Below are positions 23,393 to 31,440 of a DNA stretch of 64,000 nucleotides, piece after piece; the first letter of the stretch is position 1; the number at the start of each line of letters is the position of its first letter. The position numbers were made by a program, and so were the translations under genes. Source of the DNA: Actinoplanes palleronii. GTDB taxonomy: Bacteria > Actinomycetota > Actinomycetes > Mycobacteriales > Micromonosporaceae. Below the pieces are notes generated by a model. The model was given only the letters and a program-made list of their open reading frames with translations. It was not told the origin of the DNA and did not search any database. The stretch is from assembly GCF_016862315.1 (NCBI RefSeq), contig NZ_BOMS01000139.1, forward strand, positions 1-64,000, in the 5' to 3' direction.

Positions 23393-25701
23393 TCTTTCAC
23401 CAGAAGCGCGACGGGATAGGTCTGTAGCAGCTCGGCGACAGCCAGGCGATCGCCACCGTAGCTGGCATTCGTGAACACTTCCGTCCAACTGTGGCCTTCG
23501 AGTGACAGGTGGGTGTCCCGCCATCCCCCGTGGCGTGACAATCCCACCGGCAGCCGGGTGGCCACCGCCACCACGCCGCCGCGGTCGAAGGAGAGCACGT
23601 GCTCGCCGTTGACCCCCTCGGCGAAGACCGGCCGGTAGCCGGTGAACAGCTCGGGCCGCTGCTTCAGCAGGCGCAGTGTGCGGCTGACCACGAGCAGCTT
23701 CGCCGCGCCGGTCTCGTCCACCGGCGGCTGCCAGCCGTCGTCCAGACGGGCCAGCAGGTCACGGCGGGCGCCGAAGTCGACAGGCCGCCGGTTGTCCGGG
23801 TCGACGAGCGAGTAGTCCCACAGCTCGGTGCCCTGGTACACGTCCGGCACGCCGGGCATGGTCAGCTGCACGAGCTTCTGACTCAGCGAGTTGGACCAGC
23901 CGGGCGGCGTGATCGAGGCGGCAAAATCGGACACCTCGCGGTGCAGCGCGGGGTCGTCGTAGATCTTGTCGACCATCTCGCGGAGGGCGGCCTCGAAGCT
24001 CTCGTCGGGATGTTGCCAGGTCGTCGCGGCGCCGGCCTCCCGGGCCGCTTTCACGGCGTACGCAAGAAGTCGCTCTTTGGACAGCGGCCACGCACCCACC
24101 GCGACCTGCCAGATCAGATGGGCCAGCGCGGGGTCGGTGAGCGGAGCGACCCGGGTCCAGCGGCGGACCACCTCGGTCCAGTCGCCGGGCACCTCGGAGA
24201 GCACCGCGAGCCGGGCCCGGACGTCCTCGGAACGTTTCGTGTCGTGGGTGCTCAGCGACGTCATCGCGGCCGGCCAGTCCTGCTGCCGGGTCTCGGCGGC
24301 CTCGTGGAACCGGTCCCGGGTGACGCCGAAATCGGTCGGGTCGTTGCCCACCTCGTTGCGGGCCACGAACCGGGTCCAGCGGTAGAACGCGGTGTCCTCC
24401 ACGCCCTTGGCCATCACCGCGCCGGTGAACTGCTGGAACCGGATGGCCAGCTCGTCCTTCGGGTTGCGCAGCCGACTGGTCAGCTGATCTAGCACGCTGA
24501 TCAGTTGCGGACGACGACGCCCGGCCTCGGACCGCGCCTGGGCGAGGTGCCGGACACCGGCCGGCAGGTAGGACCGGTAGACCGGGAAACAGGCGGCCAG
24601 CTCGGCGAGGCCGCGCGCCGCACCGTCGATCTCCGGCGCGAGGGCGGCCAGCCGGTCGAGCTCCGCCGCGAGCAGCGTGGTCGCGACCGTGTGCTTGGTC
24701 TGGTGCACCAGATCCTGGTACGACGTGGTCGCCCCGGTCAGGTAGTGATCGAGCGTGTCGAAGAACGGCTCGGTGCCGGGGTCCACGAACACGCCGTTGA
24801 CCTCGGCCATCGCGTCGTACCCGGTGGTGCCGTCGACCGGCCAGCGGGGCAGCTGCTCGCCCGGCTCGAGGATCTTCTCGACCACCAGCCAGGTCTGCGG
24901 CGCCGCCGCGCGCAGCCGCTCGAAGTAGCCGGCCGGGTCGCGCAGCCCGTCCGGGTGGTCCACCCGGATGCCGTCCACCATGCCCTCGTCGACCCAGCGC
25001 AGGATCTCGGCGTGCGTGGCGGCGAACACCTCGGGGTCCTCGACGCGCAGCGCGGCCAGCTCGACGATCGCGAAGAACCGCCGGTAGTTCAGCTCCTTGT
25101 CGCCCCGGGTCCAGTTGACCAGCTCGTAGTGCTGCCGGTCGTGCACCTCGCGGGGCGTGCCGCCGCCGGTCCCCTCGGCGATCGGGTACCGCTTGTCGTA
25201 GTAGACCAGCTCGTCGCCCTCGACACTCAGGTGGTCGAGCGCGTCGGGCTCGTCGGCCAGCACCGGCAGCAGCAGCCGCCCGCGCGACCAGTCGATGTCG
25301 TAGTGCGCCGCGTAGGCCGACTCCTGGCCGCGCTTGAGCACGTCCCACCAGGTCGGGTTGGCCTTCGGCACGCCGACGCCGGCGTGGTTCGGGACGATGT
25401 CCACGACCAGGCCCAGCCCGGCGGCCTTCAGCGCGGTGCTCAGCGAGCGCAGCCCCTCGCCGCCGCCCAGGTCCGGGCTGACCTGGGTGTGGTCGACGGC
25501 GTCGTAGCCGTGCTCCGAGCCGGGCGTCGCGGTCAGCAGCGGCGCGGTGTAGAGGTGGCTGACCCCGAGGTCGGCCAGGTAGTCGGCGAGCTCGGCGGTG
25601 GCCTTCAACGGGAAGTCGGGGCGGACCTGCACTCGGTAGGTGCTGGAAGGAGCGTTCTCATTCCTTTTTAGGGCGGCGGCGGGGTGGTTGGATGGGGGCA
25701 T
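23389..25701 (-). CDS. treY: Maltooligosyltrehalose synthase
   Basis: TreY isomerises the reducing-end alpha-1,4 bond of maltodextrins to the alpha-1,1 bond of trehalose. The 770-residue GH13 protein starts with the family-typical STYRVQVRPDFPL. It shows GLGLVVDIVPNHAGVG, the nucleophile region DGIRVDHPDGLRDP, the acid in VVEKILEPGEQLP and the late STHDTKRSEDVRARL motif. ATG at 25701 shares one base with the treX stop (TGATG). Length is normal for the family. Confidence 0.97.
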   Translation of the reverse strand: MPPSNHPAAALKRNENAPSSTYRVQVRPDFPLKATAELADYLADLGVSHLYTAPLLTATPGSEHGYDAVDHTQVSPDLGGGEGLRSLSTALKAAGLGLVVDIVPNHAGVGVPKANPTWWDVLKRGQESAYAAHYDIDWSRGRLLLPVLADEPDALDHLSVEGDELVYYDKRYPIAEGTGGGTPREVHDRQHYELVNWTRGDKELNYRRFFAIVELAALRVEDPEVFAATHAEILRWVDEGMVDGIRVDHPDGLRDPAGYFERLRAAAPQTWLVVEKILEPGEQLPRWPVDGTTGYDAMAEVNGVFVDPGTEPFFDTLDHYLTGATTSYQDLVHQTKHTVATTLLAAELDRLAALAPEIDGAARGLAELAACFPVYRSYLPAGVRHLAQARSEAGRRRPQLISVLDQLTSRLRNPKDELAIRFQQFTGAVMAKGVEDTAFYRWTRFVARNEVGNDPTDFGVTRDRFHEAAETRQQDWPAAMTSLSTHDTKRSEDVRARLAVLSEVPGDWTEVVRRWTRVAPLTDPALAHLIWQVAVGAWPLSKERLLAYAVKAAREAGAATTWQHPDESFEAALREMVDKIYDDPALHREVSDFAASITPPGWSNSLSQKLVQLTMPGVPDVYQGTELWDYSLVDPDNRRPVDFGARRDLLARLDDGWQPPVDETGAAKLLVVSRTLRLLKQRPELFTGYRPVFAEGVNGEHVLSFDRGGVVAVATRLPVGLSRHGGWRDTHLSLEGHSWTEVFTNASYGGDRLAVAELLQTYPVALLVKE

Positions 25702-27812
25702 CAGTTCGTCCTGTCCAGCACGATGAGGGACCGGTCCGGCACCCAGAGCCTGTGGCCGGCCTCCACGACCGACGGGCGATCCGGGGACGGCTCGGCGGTT
25801 TCGATGACCTTCTCCCACTTCTCCCCGTACTCCGGGGGAGGCGTGGCGAACTCGATGGGCGCGTCGTGCGCGTTGAAGAAGAGCAGGAACGAGCTGTCCA
25901 CGTGGCGCTGGCCGTACTGGCCGCGTTCCCGGATGCCCTCGCCGTTGACGAACAGCGCGACCGCCCGGCCGAAGTCGTTGCCCCAGTCGTCGCCGGCCAT
26001 CTGCCGGCCGTCCGGGGTGAACCACTCCAGGTCGGGCAGCGGGTCGCCGCCGCCGCGCGCGGTGACCGGCAGGCCGGTGAAGAACCGGCGGCGCTGGAAC
26101 ACCTGGTGGCGGTGCCGGAACGCGGTCAGCTTGCGGGCGAAGTCCAGCAGCTGCTCGTCGGCGTTCTCCCAGTCGATCCAGCTGATCTCGTCGTCCTGGC
26201 AGTACGCGTTGTTGTTGCCCTGCTGGGTCCGGCCCAGCTCGTCGCCGTGCGAGATCATCGGCACGCCCTGGCTGAGCATCAGCGTGGCCAGGAAGTTCCG
26301 GCGCTGCTTGGCGCGCAGCTCGAGCACCTTGGGGTCGTCGGTCGGACCCTCGATGCCGCTGTTCCAGGACCGGTTGTGGCTCTCGCCGTCCCGGTTCTCC
26401 TCGCCGTTCGCCTCGTTGTGCTTGTCGTTGTAGCTGACCAGGTCGTTGAGTGTGAACCCGTCGTGCGCCGTGACGAAGTTGATCGAGTGGAACGGCTTGC
26501 GGCCGTCGTCCTGGTAGAGGTCGGCGGAGCCGGTGATCCGGCTGGCGAACTCGGCCAGGGTGGCCGGCTCACCGCGCCAGAAGTCGCGGACCGTGTCCCG
26601 GTACTTGCCGTTCCACTCGGTCCAGTTCGGCGGGAAGTTGCCGACCTGATAGCCGCCCGGCCCGACGTCCCACGGCTCGGCGATCAGCTTGACCTGGCCG
26701 ACCACCGGGTCCTGCTGGACCACCTCGAAGAACGTGGACAGCCGGTCCACGTCGTAGAACTCCCGGGCCAGGGTGGACGCCAGGTCGAACCGGAAGCCGT
26801 CGACGTGCATCTCGGTCACCCAGTAGCGCAGCGAATCCATGATCAGCTGCAGGCTCTGCGGGCTGCGCACGTTCAGGCTGTTCCCGGTGCCGGTGTAGTC
26901 CATGTAGAACTGCGGCTGATCCTCGACCAGCCGGTAGTACGTCCGGTTGTCGATGCCCTTCAGCGAGAGCGTCGGCCCGAGGTGGTTGCCCTCCGCGGTG
27001 TGGTTGTAGACCACGTCCAGGATGACCTCCATCCCGGCCGCGTGCAGGGCCTTCACCATGCCGCGGAACTCCTGGGTCTGCTGGCCGAGCGTGCCGGTCG
27101 ACGAGTACCCGTGGTACGGCGCGAAGAAGCCCAGCGTGTTGTAGCCCCAGTAGTTGCGCAGGCCCAGGTCGTCCAGCCGGTTGTCGTGCACGAACTGGTG
27201 CACCGGCATCAGCTCGACGGCGGTCACGCCGAGGCTCTTCAGGTGCTCGATGGTCGCCGGGTGCCCGATCGCCGAATACGTCCCGCGCATGTCCCGGGGG
27301 ATGTCCGGGTGCCGCTGGGTCAGACCCTTGACGTGGGTCTCGTAGATCACCGAGTGGTGGTACGGGATGTCCGGCCGGCGGTCGTTGCCCCAGTCGAAGT
27401 ACGGGTTCACCACCACGGCCTTCGGCATGTACTGCGCCGAGTCCAGGTCCGACATCTGGTCCGGGTTGCCCATCTCGTACGCGTACATCGACGGGTGCCA
27501 GACGATGTCCGAGTCGATCGCGCGCGCGTACGGGTCGAGCAGCAGCTTGTGCGGGTTGCAGCGCAGCCCGCGGTGCGGCTCGTACGGCCCGTAGACCCGG
27601 TAGCCGTAACGCTGTCCCGGCTCCACGCCGGGCAGGTACGCGTGCCAGACGAACGCGTCCTGCTCGTGCAGCAACACCTTGCGCTCGTTCCCGGTGGCGT
27701 CGAAGAGGCACAGCTCCACCGCCTCGGCCACCTCGGAGAAGATCGCGAAGTTGGTGCCCGTCCCGTCGTAGGTCGCCCCCAACGGGTACCGGTGACCAGG
27801 CCAGACCTGCAT
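25701..27812 (-). CDS. treX: Glycogen debranching enzyme (TreX/GlgX type)
   Basis: TreX hydrolyses alpha-1,6 branches of glycogen and supplies linear maltodextrins to TreY and TreZ. The 703-residue GH13 protein has an N-terminal CBM48 region (PLGATYDGTGTNFAIFSEVA). Its catalytic barrel shows DVVYNHTAEGNH, DGFRFDLASTL, LIAEPWDVGPGGYQVG and VTAHDGFTLNDLVSYN. ATG at 27812 has a GAGGGGAGC site close upstream. It leads the treXYZ operon. Promoters for it and for the divergent amylo-glucosidase gene must lie in the 202 bp gap 27813-28014, where I see no other feature. Confidence 0.96.
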   Translation of the reverse strand: MQVWPGHRYPLGATYDGTGTNFAIFSEVAEAVELCLFDATGNERKVLLHEQDAFVWHAYLPGVEPGQRYGYRVYGPYEPHRGLRCNPHKLLLDPYARAIDSDIVWHPSMYAYEMGNPDQMSDLDSAQYMPKAVVVNPYFDWGNDRRPDIPYHHSVIYETHVKGLTQRHPDIPRDMRGTYSAIGHPATIEHLKSLGVTAVELMPVHQFVHDNRLDDLGLRNYWGYNTLGFFAPYHGYSSTGTLGQQTQEFRGMVKALHAAGMEVILDVVYNHTAEGNHLGPTLSLKGIDNRTYYRLVEDQPQFYMDYTGTGNSLNVRSPQSLQLIMDSLRYWVTEMHVDGFRFDLASTLAREFYDVDRLSTFFEVVQQDPVVGQVKLIAEPWDVGPGGYQVGNFPPNWTEWNGKYRDTVRDFWRGEPATLAEFASRITGSADLYQDDGRKPFHSINFVTAHDGFTLNDLVSYNDKHNEANGEENRDGESHNRSWNSGIEGPTDDPKVLELRAKQRRNFLATLMLSQGVPMISHGDELGRTQQGNNNAYCQDDEISWIDWENADEQLLDFARKLTAFRHRHQVFQRRRFFTGLPVTARGGGDPLPDLEWFTPDGRQMAGDDWGNDFGRAVALFVNGEGIRERGQYGQRHVDSSFLLFFNAHDAPIEFATPPPEYGEKWEKVIETAEPSPDRPSVVEAGHRLWVPDRSLIVLDRTN

Positions 27813-28014
27813 GTATTGCGCTCCCCTCGGCCCACGGTCAGTCACGACCGGCCCCGCGGTTGATGCCCACCCGCAGGAACGTCTAATCCTGCCCGGCCGC
27901 GTCATGGTTCATTCTCGCGGAGGGGACTGATACCGTCGGCCCGACTGTCCGGTTAAGAGCATTTTATCCCCCTAAGGGGCTTTAGCGTGTTCCGAATTCG
28001 AGCATAGAGGCGAC

Positions 28015-29940
28015 GTGCCGCGGATTGATCCCCTGACCTTCGGGCCGCAGCTCTGCGGCACCCCTGGCGAAGACGCCGGAACCGGCCGGGAATGGCTGGT
28101 CACCGACGGTCTCGGCGGCTGGGCCACCGGCACCGTGAGCGGCCTGCGGACCCGTCCCGAACACGCGCTGCTGGCCGTCGCCGGACCCGGCCGGGCACCG
28201 CACGTGGCCCTGGCCGCGCTCGACCTCACCGTGACGCTTCACACAGGCGCGAAAGTGCCGCTCTACACCCATGCGTGGGACTCGGGGGCGCTCGACCCGG
28301 CCGGGCACCGCCTGCTGGAGACGTTCACGATGGCCGACGGGCTGCCGCGCTGGCGCTGGCGGATCGGCGACGTGGTGATCGAACGCGAGCTGGCGCTGCG
28401 TCCCTCGCTCGCGGTGGTCCACCGGGTGCTCAGCGCGCCCGGCCCGGTCGGCCTCACCGCCGCCGCCATGTGCACCTGGCGCGAGGCGGCCGGCACCCGG
28501 CGGGCCGACGGACCGGCGCTGCGGATCGAACCGGTCGCCGACGGGGTGATCGTCGAGGGCGCGTACCGGCTGGCCGGTCCGGGCTGGCAGGGCGCCGGGC
28601 AGTGGCATCTGGGCGCGCGTACCGGCTCGCGGGTCGAGGACCTCTGGCTGGCCGGCTCGTTCCACCGGTCGGCCGCCGCCGGCGAGACCCTGGAGATCTC
28701 GGCGTGGGCCGGTGACCTCGCCGACCGGCCGCCGGCGCCGCGGGTGGTCCTGGCCGCCGCGCGCGACCGGGCTCATCGCCTGGTCACCACTGCCAAAGCC
28801 GAGGGGTACGCGGGGACTCTCGCCTTGGCCGCGGACACCTTCGTGATCCGTGGACCGGACGGGCCGACGCTGGCCGACGGCTATCCGTGGTCCGGCGCGC
28901 CCGCGTCGCTCGCCGCCTACGAGGGGCTCTTGCTGGACACCGGCCGCGCCGACGAGGGCCGGGACCTGCTGCTCGCCGCGGCCGAGCGCCCGGTCAGCAC
29001 GCTCGACGCCCCGCTCTGGCTGGTGCACGCGGCCGACCGGCACGTCACCCGCACCGGCGACAGCGACCTGGCCCGCCGCCTCGCCGTCCCCCTCGGCCGC
29101 CTCCTCCGCCAGTCCCTCAGCGGCGACTCCCCGCTCACCCTCGACCCGGCCGACGGCCTGCTCACCCTCGCGGCCGGCTGCCAGGGGTGTCTCGACGGCG
29201 TCGAGGCACCCCTGGCAGCCGGCCACCACCGGGACCCGGCGGGCGGTCAGGGCCAGGCAGTGGCTGGTTGTCAGGGGTGCCTCCGGCAGCCGGAGGGACC
29301 CCTGAGGACCAGCCAGAGCAGCGGGAAGCTGGTGGAGATCAACGCGCTGTGGGTGAACGCGCTGGCCGCGCTCGCGGATCTGCTCGCGGACGGCGGGCGG
29401 GACGACAGCGAGCCGCGGGGCAAGCACGCCCGGGCGCGGGAGTCGTTCCTGCGGCGGTTCCCGGCGCCCGAGGGGTGGCTGCACGACGTGGTCGAGGGGC
29501 CGGCGGCGCCGTACCCGCTCGGCGCGGGCACCCAGCACGACGACCCGACGCTGCGGCCCTACCAGCTCTTCGGCTGGTCCCTGCCGCACGCGCCGATGCG
29601 CGGCAACGCCGGCACCGCGGTCCGGGCCGCCGGCGACGCCCTGCTCACCCCGCTCGGGCTGCGCACCCTCGCACCGGACGAATACGGCTACGACGGCGCC
29701 CACCCCGAACAGGGCCTGGTCCGGCCGTGGCTGATCGGCGCCTACGCGGACGCCTGCGCGGCCACCGGCCACCCGGTCGACGGCCTGCTCGACGGCCTCG
29801 CCGCCCACCTGACCGAGTGCGGCGTCGGCTCGATCGGCGAGGCGGTGCACGGCGACGCGCCGCACCGCGCCCTGGGCCGCCCGTTCGACGCCCTCGCGGT
29901 CGCCGAAACCCTCCGAGTCGAAACGAGGCACACGCCGTGA
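28015..29940 (+). CDS. Amylo-alpha-1,6-glucosidase homologue, probably degenerate
   Basis: The 641-residue protein matches bacterial glycogen-debranching (GDE_C/GH133) proteins: an N-terminal domain with REWLVTDGLGGWATGTVSGL, then a helical C-terminal domain with EINALWVNALAALAD and a GLVRPWLIGAYADA region. Two places look broken. The family's GYPWFGEWxRD motif reads GYPWSGAPASLAAYEG. The loop before the ALWVN motif, where the TWMD motif should be, is replaced by about 50 residues encoded by two palindromic repeats (residues about 386-434). The frame stays open, and the stop overlaps the next gene's start as GTGA. It is probably catalytically impaired, or retained for coupling or binding. Start GTG at 28015. 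Confidence 0.78.
   Translation: MPRIDPLTFGPQLCGTPGEDAGTGREWLVTDGLGGWATGTVSGLRTRPEHALLAVAGPGRAPHVALAALDLTVTLHTGAKVPLYTHAWDSGALDPAGHRLLETFTMADGLPRWRWRIGDVVIERELALRPSLAVVHRVLSAPGPVGLTAAAMCTWREAAGTRRADGPALRIEPVADGVIVEGAYRLAGPGWQGAGQWHLGARTGSRVEDLWLAGSFHRSAAAGETLEISAWAGDLADRPPAPRVVLAAARDRAHRLVTTAKAEGYAGTLALAADTFVIRGPDGPTLADGYPWSGAPASLAAYEGLLLDTGRADEGRDLLLAAAERPVSTLDAPLWLVHAADRHVTRTGDSDLARRLAVPLGRLLRQSLSGDSPLTLDPADGLLTLAAGCQGCLDGVEAPLAAGHHRDPAGGQGQAVAGCQGCLRQPEGPLRTSQSSGKLVEINALWVNALAALADLLADGGRDDSEPRGKHARARESFLRRFPAPEGWLHDVVEGPAAPYPLGAGTQHDDPTLRPYQLFGWSLPHAPMRGNAGTAVRAAGDALLTPLGLRTLAPDEYGYDGAHPEQGLVRPWLIGAYADACAATGHPVDGLLDGLAAHLTECGVGSIGEAVHGDAPHRALGRPFDALAVAETLRVETRHTP
29172..29224. repeat. Palindromic element inside coding sequence, copy 1
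   Basis: This inverted repeat has left arm GGCCGGCTGCCAGGGGTGTC and a matching right arm ending CACCCCTGGCAGCCGGCC. It lies in frame within the amylo-glucosidase homologue. Translated, it gives the residues CQGCLDGVEAPLAAG. The same peptide pattern (QGCL, four residues, E-x-P-L) would be read from other family copies in one frame. Confidence 0.9.
29261..29315. repeat. Palindromic element inside coding sequence, copy 2
   Basis: The second member lies 36 bp after the first. Its left arm is TGGCTGGTTGTCAGGGGTGC and its right arm ends ACCCCTGAGGACCAGCC. It encodes GCQGCLRQPEGPLRTSQ in the reading frame of the host gene, immediately before the conserved KLVEINALWVN stretch. Confidence 0.9.
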
Positions 29941-31172
29941 GCCGGATCCTGATGCTCTCCTGGGAGTACCCGCCGCTGCTGGTCGGCGGGCTCGGACGGC
30001 ACGTGCACGCGCTGGCCGGCGCCCTGGTGACGGCCGGGCACGAGGTGACAGTGGTGACCCGGCAAGCGCCCGGCGCGCTCTCCGAGGAGTACGCCGAGGG
30101 CGTCCGGGTGATCCGCGCCGCCGAGGACCCGCCCTCCGTCGAGGTGACCGGCGGCGACTTCCTGACCTGGGCCACCGCGTTCAACCACGCGCTCACCCGG
30201 GCCGCCCTGCACGCGGTCCGGTCCGCCGCCGCGCACCGCACCCGGTACGACGTGATCCACGCACACGACTGGCTCGTCGCGCACACCGCCGTGACCCTGC
30301 GCGACCACCTGGACGTCCCGCTGGTCGCCACGATCCACGCCACCGAGTCCGGCCGGCACCAGGGCTGGCTGCCGGACGCGCACAACCGGACCATCGACGA
30401 GATCGAGCGCTGGCTGTGCGCCGAGGCGGACCGGGTGATCGTCTGCTCGGAGTACATGCGGGACGAGGTGACCCGGCTGTTCGGCGTGCCGGTGGAGCGC
30501 ACCGAGGTGGTCCGCAACGGGGTGGACGCGCTGCGCTGGCGAGCCCGGCCGCGGGCGGTCACCGCGGCCCGCGCCACGTACGCCGGGCCGGACGCGCAAC
30601 TGGTCAGCTTCGCCGGCCGGCTGGTCTACGAGAAGGGTGTGCAGCATCTGCTCGCCGCCGTGCCCGAGCTGCGGGAACGCTTCCCACGGCTGCGGGTGGT
30701 GATCGCGGGCGACGGACCGTACCGGAAAGAGCTCGAACGTCTCGCCGGGCCTGCCGTGACCTTCGCCGGATTCCTGACCGGCCACGATCTGACCGCCCTG
30801 ATGGCCGCGTCGGACTGCTACGTGGTGCCGAGCGTCTACGAGCCGTTCGGGATGGTGGCCCTGGAGGCGGCCGCGGCCGGCGCACCGGTCGCGGTGTCGT
30901 CGACCGGCGGCCTGGCCGAGATCGTCGAGCACGGGGTGACCGGGGTGCGCTTCCCGCCGGGTGATCCGGCGGCACTGGCCGGCGCGGTCGCCGGGGTGCT
31001 GGCCGACCGCGAGCACACCCGGGCCATGGCGTGGCAGGCCCGGCTCCGGGTCCGCGACGACTACAACTGGCCGGCGATCGCCGCGCAGACCGGCGCGGTC
31101 TACGCCGGGGCCCGCCCGCCCGTGGTCACGACCGCCGCCCTGGAACAGCTGATCGCCACCGCGAGCGTGTGA
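29937..31172 (+). CDS. Glycosyltransferase family 4 (GT-B, glycogen synthase-like)
   Basis: The 411-residue protein is a GT4 retaining glycosyltransferase. It starts with LMLSWEYPPLLVGGLGRHVH, the glycine-rich donor or acceptor loop typical of GlgA/GlgM-like enzymes. It also has HAHDWLVAHTA, FAGRLVYEKGVQHLL and the E-x7-E motif in YEPFGMVALEA. Actinobacterial relatives use ADP-glucose or similar donors for maltose-1-phosphate or glucan synthesis, and the trehalose/glycogen neighbourhood fits. GTG at 29937 overlaps the preceding stop by four bases. It converges tightly on the UBP zinc finger gene. Confidence 0.9.
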   Translation: MSRILMLSWEYPPLLVGGLGRHVHALAGALVTAGHEVTVVTRQAPGALSEEYAEGVRVIRAAEDPPSVEVTGGDFLTWATAFNHALTRAALHAVRSAAAHRTRYDVIHAHDWLVAHTAVTLRDHLDVPLVATIHATESGRHQGWLPDAHNRTIDEIERWLCAEADRVIVCSEYMRDEVTRLFGVPVERTEVVRNGVDALRWRARPRAVTAARATYAGPDAQLVSFAGRLVYEKGVQHLLAAVPELRERFPRLRVVIAGDGPYRKELERLAGPAVTFAGFLTGHDLTALMAASDCYVVPSVYEPFGMVALEAAAAGAPVAVSSTGGLAEIVEHGVTGVRFPPGDPAALAGAVAGVLADREHTRAMAWQARLRVRDDYNWPAIAAQTGAVYAGARPPVVTTAALEQLIATASV

Positions 31173-31176
31173 CGCG

Positions 31177-31440
31177 TCAGCCGAGCTGTTCGTCCTCGTA
31201 GCACCAGCGCCAGGTCTCGCCCGGCTCGAACGACCGCATCACCGGGTGACCACTCTGCGCGTGGTGGGCGGACATGTGCTGGCGCGGCGACGAGTCGCAG
31301 CAGGCGACCAGACCGCAGCTGAGGCAGAGCCTCAGGTGGACCCAGTCCTCGTGACCACTGGCCACGCACTGCGGGCAGCCCCCGGCGTAGGCGCTCTGCG
31401 GTTCCGGCTCGCCGGACTCCTTGAGATGCTGGCAGCTCAC
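31177..31440 (-). CDS. UBP-type zinc finger protein
   Basis: The 87-residue protein is a single UBP-type zinc finger. Its ligand pattern is visible in SCQHL, GGCPQCVASGHEDWVHLR, LCLSCGLVACCDSS and HMSAHHAQSGHPV. In eukaryotes this fold binds ubiquitin C-termini; bacterial stand-alone copies have no proven role. Its GTG start at 31440 overlaps the stop of the Na+/H+ antiporter gene as GTGA, so the two are co-translated. A regulatory or assembly role for the antiporter is inferred from this coupling. Confidence 0.9.
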   Translation of the reverse strand: MSCQHLKESGEPEPQSAYAGGCPQCVASGHEDWVHLRLCLSCGLVACCDSSPRQHMSAHHAQSGHPVMRSFEPGETWRWCYEDEQLG

